A stretch of 25,724 nt of DNA from an uncultured Oscillospiraceae bacterium (GTDB taxonomy: Bacteria; Bacillota; Clostridia; Oscillospirales; Oscillospiraceae): assembly GCA_900756715.1 (NCBI GenBank), contig CAAELC010000126.1:1-25724 (forward strand), given 5' to 3'. The position numbers and the translations under genes were made by a program. Positions 21,772 through 25,724 of this stretch are shown here, piece after piece. The notes under the pieces are model-generated. The model was not told the DNA's origin and did no database searches. It was given only the letters and a program-made list of their open reading frames with translations. Each line of letters starts with the position of its first letter. Position 1 is the first letter of the stretch.

Positions 21772-23139
21772 ATGGCTGATACCATTGCGGCCATTGCTAC
21801 GGCCCTGCGGCCGTCGGCGATTGGCATTGTGCGCGTGTCCGGCCCGGACACCTGCGTGGCGGTAGACCGGGCCTTTCGGGCCGCATCGGCACAAGACGCG
21901 GCCCACCGCCGCTGCCGGATGGCAAGCTATGGCAGCATGCTGGACCCGGAGGGCCGTGTGATTGACGACGGACTGTGCATCCTCTTTCCCGAGGGGGGAA
22001 GCTATACCGGCGAACTGTCGGCAGAGCTTTACTGCCACGGCTCTCCCGTGGTGCTGGAGCAGGTGCTGGAAAGCTTGCTGGCAGGCGGTGCGCGGCAGGC
22101 TGCAGGGGGTGAATTTACCAAGAGGGCGTTTCTCAGCGGACGGATGGATCTGATTCAGGCGGAGGCTGTTGCAGACCTGATTGACGCAGAAACGGCGGAG
22201 GAAGCAAGAAATGCCGCCGGACAGCTGGGAGGCACCATCAGCCGGCAGATACAGCAGGCGTATGATGGGCTGATGGAGGTGCTGAGCCGGTTTTACGCTG
22301 CGGTGGATTACCCGGATGAGGAAATTGAGGCGCCGGAGCGGCAGACGATGGCGCAGACATTGGAAAATAGCGAGCAGACGCTGGAGCGGATTCTCTCCAC
22401 CTTCCGGCGGGGGCGGATTTTGAAGCAGGGCATTCCCTCCGTGCTGCTGGGGCGGCCCAACGCGGGGAAAAGCTCTTTGCTGAACGCCCTGTTGGGGTAT
22501 GACCGGGCGATTGTCACCGATGTGCCCGGTACCACCCGGGACACGGTGGAGGAAAAATTCGTGGTGGGAAAGCTGCTGCTGCGGCTGTGTGACACGGCGG
22601 GCATCCGGCAGACTACCGATGCGGTGGAGCGCATTGGCGTGGACCGGGCCAGAAACGCCGCCGCCGGGGCGGAGCTTGCCCTGCTGGTGTTGGACGGCAG
22701 CCGGCCGGTGACGGAGGAAGACCGGCAGGCGGCGGAGCTTGCAAAAGCATGTCCCCGTGCCGTGGCGGTGGTGAACAAGAACGACCTGCCCCAACAGCCG
22801 GAGGCTATGGCACTGGCGGAGACATTTCCGGTGCGCGTGAGCCTGTCTGCCCGGACGGGAGAGGGCATGGACGAGTTGTGCCGGGCCATCGGGAGTCTGT
22901 ACCCTGAGACGGAGCCGGCAAGCGGCCAGCTGCTGACCAATCCACGGCAGGTGGAGGCGGTTCGCCGCGCACTGGAGGCGGTGAAACGGGCGAAGGCCGC
23001 CATGGAGAACGGACTGACGGATGATGTGATCCTGACAGACGGAGAGGAGGCCCTGTCTGCACTGGGCGAACTGAACGGAAAAAACATCCGGGAAGATCTG
23101 GTCGCTACGATTTTTTCCCGGTTTTGTGTAGGAAAATAA
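21772..23139 (+). CDS. mnmE: tRNA modification GTPase MnmE (TrmE)
   Basis: MnmE with MnmG makes the 5-carboxymethylaminomethyl modification at U34 of several tRNAs. The 455-residue product has the N-terminal folate-binding domain (DTIAAIATALRPSAIGIVRVSGP), a helical domain and an inserted G domain with GRPNAGKS (G1, 227-234), DTAGIRQ (G3, from 274) and NKND (G4, from 335). It ends FCVGK, with the conserved C-terminal cysteine at 452. The ATG at 21772 has AAAGGTG about 7 nt upstream; an in-frame GTG at 21763 overlaps that site. It follows the helicase-loader gene by 18 nt. mnmE is a typical origin-region gene, but mnmG does not follow here. Confidence 0.97.
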   Translation: MADTIAAIATALRPSAIGIVRVSGPDTCVAVDRAFRAASAQDAAHRRCRMASYGSMLDPEGRVIDDGLCILFPEGGSYTGELSAELYCHGSPVVLEQVLESLLAGGARQAAGGEFTKRAFLSGRMDLIQAEAVADLIDAETAEEARNAAGQLGGTISRQIQQAYDGLMEVLSRFYAAVDYPDEEIEAPERQTMAQTLENSEQTLERILSTFRRGRILKQGIPSVLLGRPNAGKSSLLNALLGYDRAIVTDVPGTTRDTVEEKFVVGKLLLRLCDTAGIRQTTDAVERIGVDRARNAAAGAELALLVLDGSRPVTEEDRQAAELAKACPRAVAVVNKNDLPQQPEAMALAETFPVRVSLSARTGEGMDELCRAIGSLYPETEPASGQLLTNPRQVEAVRRALEAVKRAKAAMENGLTDDVILTDGEEALSALGELNGKNIREDLVATIFSRFCVGK

Positions 23140-23170
23140 ACCCATCCACAGAGTAAGGAGGATTTTTAAC

Positions 23171-24043
23171 ATGAGCGATTATGTAATTATGACGGACAGC
23201 TGCTGCGACCTGTCCGGGGAAATGGTGCGCCAGCTGGAGCTGAAGGTGCTGCCCCTGACGGTTCACATGGGGGGCAAGGACTATCCCAACGATCCGGACG
23301 GAAAGTATATTTCCAATGCGGAGTTTTACAGCCGCATCCGGGCGGGGGAGACGGCCACCACCTCCGCGGTGAATGTGGGCCAGTTTGAAGACGGAATGAA
23401 GGCCGTGCTGGAGGAAGGCAAGGACATTGTGTGTATCTGCTTTTCCTCGGCCCTGTCCACCACCTATCAGTCTGCCGTTATCGCAGCAGAGGACCTGGCA
23501 GAGCAGTACCCGGAGCGGAAGATTTATGTGATCGACTCTCTCAGTGCCTCGCTGGGGCAGGGAATGCTGGTGTATCTGGCTGTGCAGCAGAAACGGGCCG
23601 GACTGGACGCCGAGTCCCTTGCGAAATGGGTGGAGAACAACAAGCTGACCGTGTGCCACTGGTTCACTGTGGATGATCTGAACTATCTGAAGCGGGGCGG
23701 CCGGGTGTCTGCAACGGCGGCGCTGCTGGGCACGATGCTGTCCATCAAGCCGGTGATGCATACCTCCAGCGAGGGCAAGCTGGTGCCGGTCAGCAAGGCC
23801 CGGGGCCGCAAGGCAGCCATACGGGCGCTGCTGGATCAGATTGAAAAGCTGGGCGTGCATCCGGAGGAGCAGACTATGTTTATCTGCCACGCCGACTGCG
23901 AGGAGGAGGCCAAAGGGGTGGCGGAGCAGATTCGCCAGCGCTTCGGCACCCAGACGATTCACATCAACTTTATCGGCCCTGTGATCGGCAGCCACACCGG
24001 CCCTGATACCATCGGCATCTTTTTCGTGGGGACAGAGCGATGA
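23171..24043 (+). CDS. DegV family protein (fatty-acid-binding)
   Basis: DegV-family proteins bind a fatty acid; some act as FakB with the fatty-acid kinase FakA. The 290-residue product has the family N-terminus YVIMTDSCCDLSG, the TTSAVNVGQFEDGMKAVLEEGKDIVCICFSSALSTTYQSA segment with the lipid-contacting Thr/Ser, DSLSASLGQGMLV, and the C-terminal HTGPDTIGIFFVG. No fakA is in view, so the partner is unknown. The ATG at 23171 has AAGGAGG about 9 nt upstream and lies 31 nt after mnmE. It overlaps prmA by 4 nt (ATGA), so the two are translationally coupled. Confidence 0.94.
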   Translation: MSDYVIMTDSCCDLSGEMVRQLELKVLPLTVHMGGKDYPNDPDGKYISNAEFYSRIRAGETATTSAVNVGQFEDGMKAVLEEGKDIVCICFSSALSTTYQSAVIAAEDLAEQYPERKIYVIDSLSASLGQGMLVYLAVQQKRAGLDAESLAKWVENNKLTVCHWFTVDDLNYLKRGGRVSATAALLGTMLSIKPVMHTSSEGKLVPVSKARGRKAAIRALLDQIEKLGVHPEEQTMFICHADCEEEAKGVAEQIRQRFGTQTIHINFIGPVIGSHTGPDTIGIFFVGTER

Positions 24044-24978
24044 ACTGGCTGGAGATACATGCGGATACGGTGCCTGCTGCGCTGGATGAGCTGTGCATGG
24101 CGCTGGAAAATCAGGGGATCAGCGGGCTGGTGATTGACGACGAAGGGGACTTTCAGCAGTTTCTGGAAAACAACCACCAGTACTGGGACTATGTGGATGA
24201 TGACCTGCTGAAGGAAAAGAAAGGACTGTGCCGCGTGACCTTTTATCTGGAGGACAGCGATGACGGCGCCCGGCTTCTGGGGCAGGCGAAGGAGGCTATG
24301 GCGGCACTGGGCGCCGGGCCGGTGCATGTGACGATGAGCCGGGTGCAGGACGCCGACTGGGAGAACAACTGGAAGCAGTTTTATAAGCCTATGGAAATCG
24401 GTGAGAGGCTGCTGGTGATCCCGGAGTGGGAGACGGCCAGCGTGCCGGGACGGACGGAACTGCGGCTGAATCCGGGGCTGACCTTCGGCACCGGCAGCCA
24501 TGCCACCACCCGCCTGTGTCTGGCCGCGCTGGACAGCCATATTCGTGGCGGCGAGCGGGTTCTGGATCTGGGGTGCGGCAGCGGTATTCTGTCCATTGCC
24601 GCGCTGCTGCTGGGAGCCGGAGAGGCATTTGCCTGCGACATCGACGAGAAGTGCGTGGATGTGGCCTATGAAAACGCGGGGCTGAACGGCATCGGAAAGG
24701 ACCGCTATACCGTGCGCTGGGGCAATGTACTGACGGATGAGGCGCTGCAGAAGGAGTTCGGCGGGGCGTATGATGTGGTGGTTGCCAACATTGTGGCCGA
24801 TGTGATTATCGGGCTTTCTCCGCAGGTGCGGCCGTTTTTGAAGGAAGGCGGTATTTTCCTATGCTCCGGCATTATTGATGACCGGGCCGGGGAAGTGGCG
24901 CAGCAGCTGGAAAAGGACGGCTGGCACATCGAGCAGACCCGCCAGAGCGAGGGGTGGGTCTCCTATCTGTGCCGGTAA
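24040..24978 (+). CDS. prmA: Ribosomal protein L11 methyltransferase
   Basis: PrmA trimethylates ribosomal protein L11. The 312-residue product has an N-terminal L11-recognition domain (about 1-115), a central GTGSHATTRLCLAALD stretch, the SAM-binding loop VLDLGCGSGILSIAA (D176 region) with AFACDIDEKCVDVAYENAGLNG, and the catalytic-type VVANIVADVI. Its ATG at 24040 overlaps the degV-family stop codon. A strong terminator at 24996-25037 ends the transcript. Confidence 0.96.
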   Translation: MNWLEIHADTVPAALDELCMALENQGISGLVIDDEGDFQQFLENNHQYWDYVDDDLLKEKKGLCRVTFYLEDSDDGARLLGQAKEAMAALGAGPVHVTMSRVQDADWENNWKQFYKPMEIGERLLVIPEWETASVPGRTELRLNPGLTFGTGSHATTRLCLAALDSHIRGGERVLDLGCGSGILSIAALLLGAGEAFACDIDEKCVDVAYENAGLNGIGKDRYTVRWGNVLTDEALQKEFGGAYDVVVANIVADVIIGLSPQVRPFLKEGGIFLCSGIIDDRAGEVAQQLEKDGWHIEQTRQSEGWVSYLCR

Positions 24979-24995
24979 GCGGCCGGGAAAATACG

Positions 24996-25037
24996 AAAAC
25001 AGTCACCGGAGGGATTCGCTCCGGTGGCTGTTTTTTT
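24996..25037 (+). terminator. Intrinsic terminator after prmA
   Basis: ACAGTCACCGGAG (24999-25011) pairs with CTCCGGTGGCTGT (25019-25031) in a 13-bp stem with one G-U wobble and a 7-nt loop, followed by seven T residues (25031-25037). An upstream A-run (24996-24999) makes it partly bidirectional. It separates the mnmE-degV-prmA transcript from the noc-like gene. Confidence 0.93.
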
Positions 25038-25218
25038 AATCTATGGAAGAATTTTTTAATTTCCCGACAGATTTCCTGTAAATTTATGGATGCAGATTGC
25101 TACTATTAAACAGCAGAGGCAGGTGCAAACCAGACAGTAAAAACTGCGTCGATGGGCGTATTGACCGGCGGCAATTGGCGGCCGTGGAAGCATACTGACA
25201 AAACAGGAGGAAAACAAC

Positions 25219-25724
25219 ATGAGAATAACACAAAAAAGCGAGTTCCTGTCCAGCCGCGTCCATTATATCCCGCTGGAGCGTATTGTGCCCAATCCGCACC
25301 AGCCCCGGCGGGAATTTGACGAGGAAGCCCTGCAGGAGCTGGCGGACAGCATCCGGGTTTACGGCGTTTTGCAGCCGGTTACCGTGCGGCGCAGCGGATC
25401 GGTGTATGAGCTGGTGGCGGGAGAGCGGCGTCTGCGGGCGGCGGGCCTTGCAGGGCTGCGGGAGCTGCCGTGTCTGGTGGCACAGGTGGGGGAGGAGGAC
25501 TCGGCGCTGCTGGCTCTGATTGAGAATTTGCAGCGGCGGGATCTGAATTATCTGGAGGAGGCGGCGGCCATTGCACAGCTGGTGGGCCGATGGGGGCTGA
25601 GCCAGGAGGAGGCGGCACGAAAGCTGGGGAAGTCCCAGTCGGCAGTGGCAAACAAGCTGCGGCTGCTGCGGCTGCCGGAGTCGGTGTGTCAGGTGCTGCG
25701 CCGGGCAGGACTATCGGAGCGGCA
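25219..25724 (+). CDS. noc: Noc/ParB-like DNA-binding protein (3' end outside window)
   Basis: The visible 168 residues are the start of a second ParB-family protein, possibly the nucleoid occlusion factor Noc, a CTP-dependent DNA clamp that blocks septation over the chromosome. It begins MRITQKSEFLSSRVHYIPLERIVPNPHQPRREFD, then the CTP-binding motif GERRLRA (68-74), IENLQRRDLNYLEEA and a helix-turn-helix LSQEEAARKLGKSQSAVANKLRLLRL. It lacks the ParA-stimulating GLGKGLxALL head of the other ParB here, which favours Noc. The ATG at 25219 has a perfect AGGAGG 8 nt upstream. The frame is open to the end of the window. A plasmid-type ParB is less likely given the chromosomal neighbours. Confidence 0.85.
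   Translation, partial: MRITQKSEFLSSRVHYIPLERIVPNPHQPRREFDEEALQELADSIRVYGVLQPVTVRRSGSVYELVAGERRLRAAGLAGLRELPCLVAQVGEEDSALLALIENLQRRDLNYLEEAAAIAQLVGRWGLSQEEAARKLGKSQSAVANKLRLLRLPESVCQVLRRAGLSER

Noticed and set aside
21748..23172. Long open frame antisense to mnmE (474 codons)
   Set aside because: It mirrors the mnmE codons and shows no domain; mnmE is complete on the plus strand.
25058..25066. AATTTCCCG, resembling half of the Bacillus Noc binding site
   Set aside because: The second half is absent, so a functional site cannot be supported.

Overview
The window is a gene-dense core chromosome segment from a GC-rich, spore-forming Firmicute, most likely class Clostridia and probably an Oscillospirales (Oscillospiraceae-type) gut anaerobe. 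The evidence is a germination protease gene (gpr), a T-box riboswitch before hisS, DnaD and DnaI-type replication proteins, ParA/ParB of the Soj/Spo0J type with parS sites, and a second ParB-like (Noc-like) gene. I saw no mobile element, CRISPR array, tRNA or rRNA.

Layout. From 27 to 19595 every gene except gpr (478-1362) lies on the minus strand. Read in transcription order these are zapA, a U32 peptidase-family gene (rlhA-like), dut, maf, mreC, mreD, a class B PBP2 gene and a GH13 glycosidase gene; then, past three parS sites, parA (soj), parB (spo0J), a fourth parS, serS, mscL, rsmG, minD and an mgsA-like gene; then a promoter and T-box leader driving hisS and probably aspS; and finally rpsT. 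From 19846 to the right end all genes are on the plus strand: a DnaD-like gene, a DnaI/DnaC-like helicase-loader gene, mnmE, a degV-family gene, prmA with a strong terminator, and a Noc/ParB-like gene cut off by the window end.

How it fits together. The region combines cell-wall elongation and division (mreC, mreD, PBP2, zapA, minD), chromosome segregation (parABS, Noc-like), helicase loading (DnaD, DnaI-like) and translation (aspS, hisS, serS, rpsT, rsmG, mnmE, prmA). The parS sites, the origin-type genes (soj, spo0J, rsmG, mnmE, noc-like) and the change of gene direction and strand composition near 19.7 kb suggest an origin-proximal domain. dnaA is not in view, and no convincing DnaA-box cluster was seen.

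No wholly new multi-gene system is evident. The points most worth a second look are: four identical parS sites all in the same orientation, one of them inside a longer inverted repeat just after the GH13 gene; a methylglyoxal-synthase homologue lacking catalytic residues; a hisS T-box whose specifier codon and acceptor-pairing bulge both point to tRNA-Asp rather than tRNA-His; an mre cluster without mreB; and a UUG-initiated rpsT.
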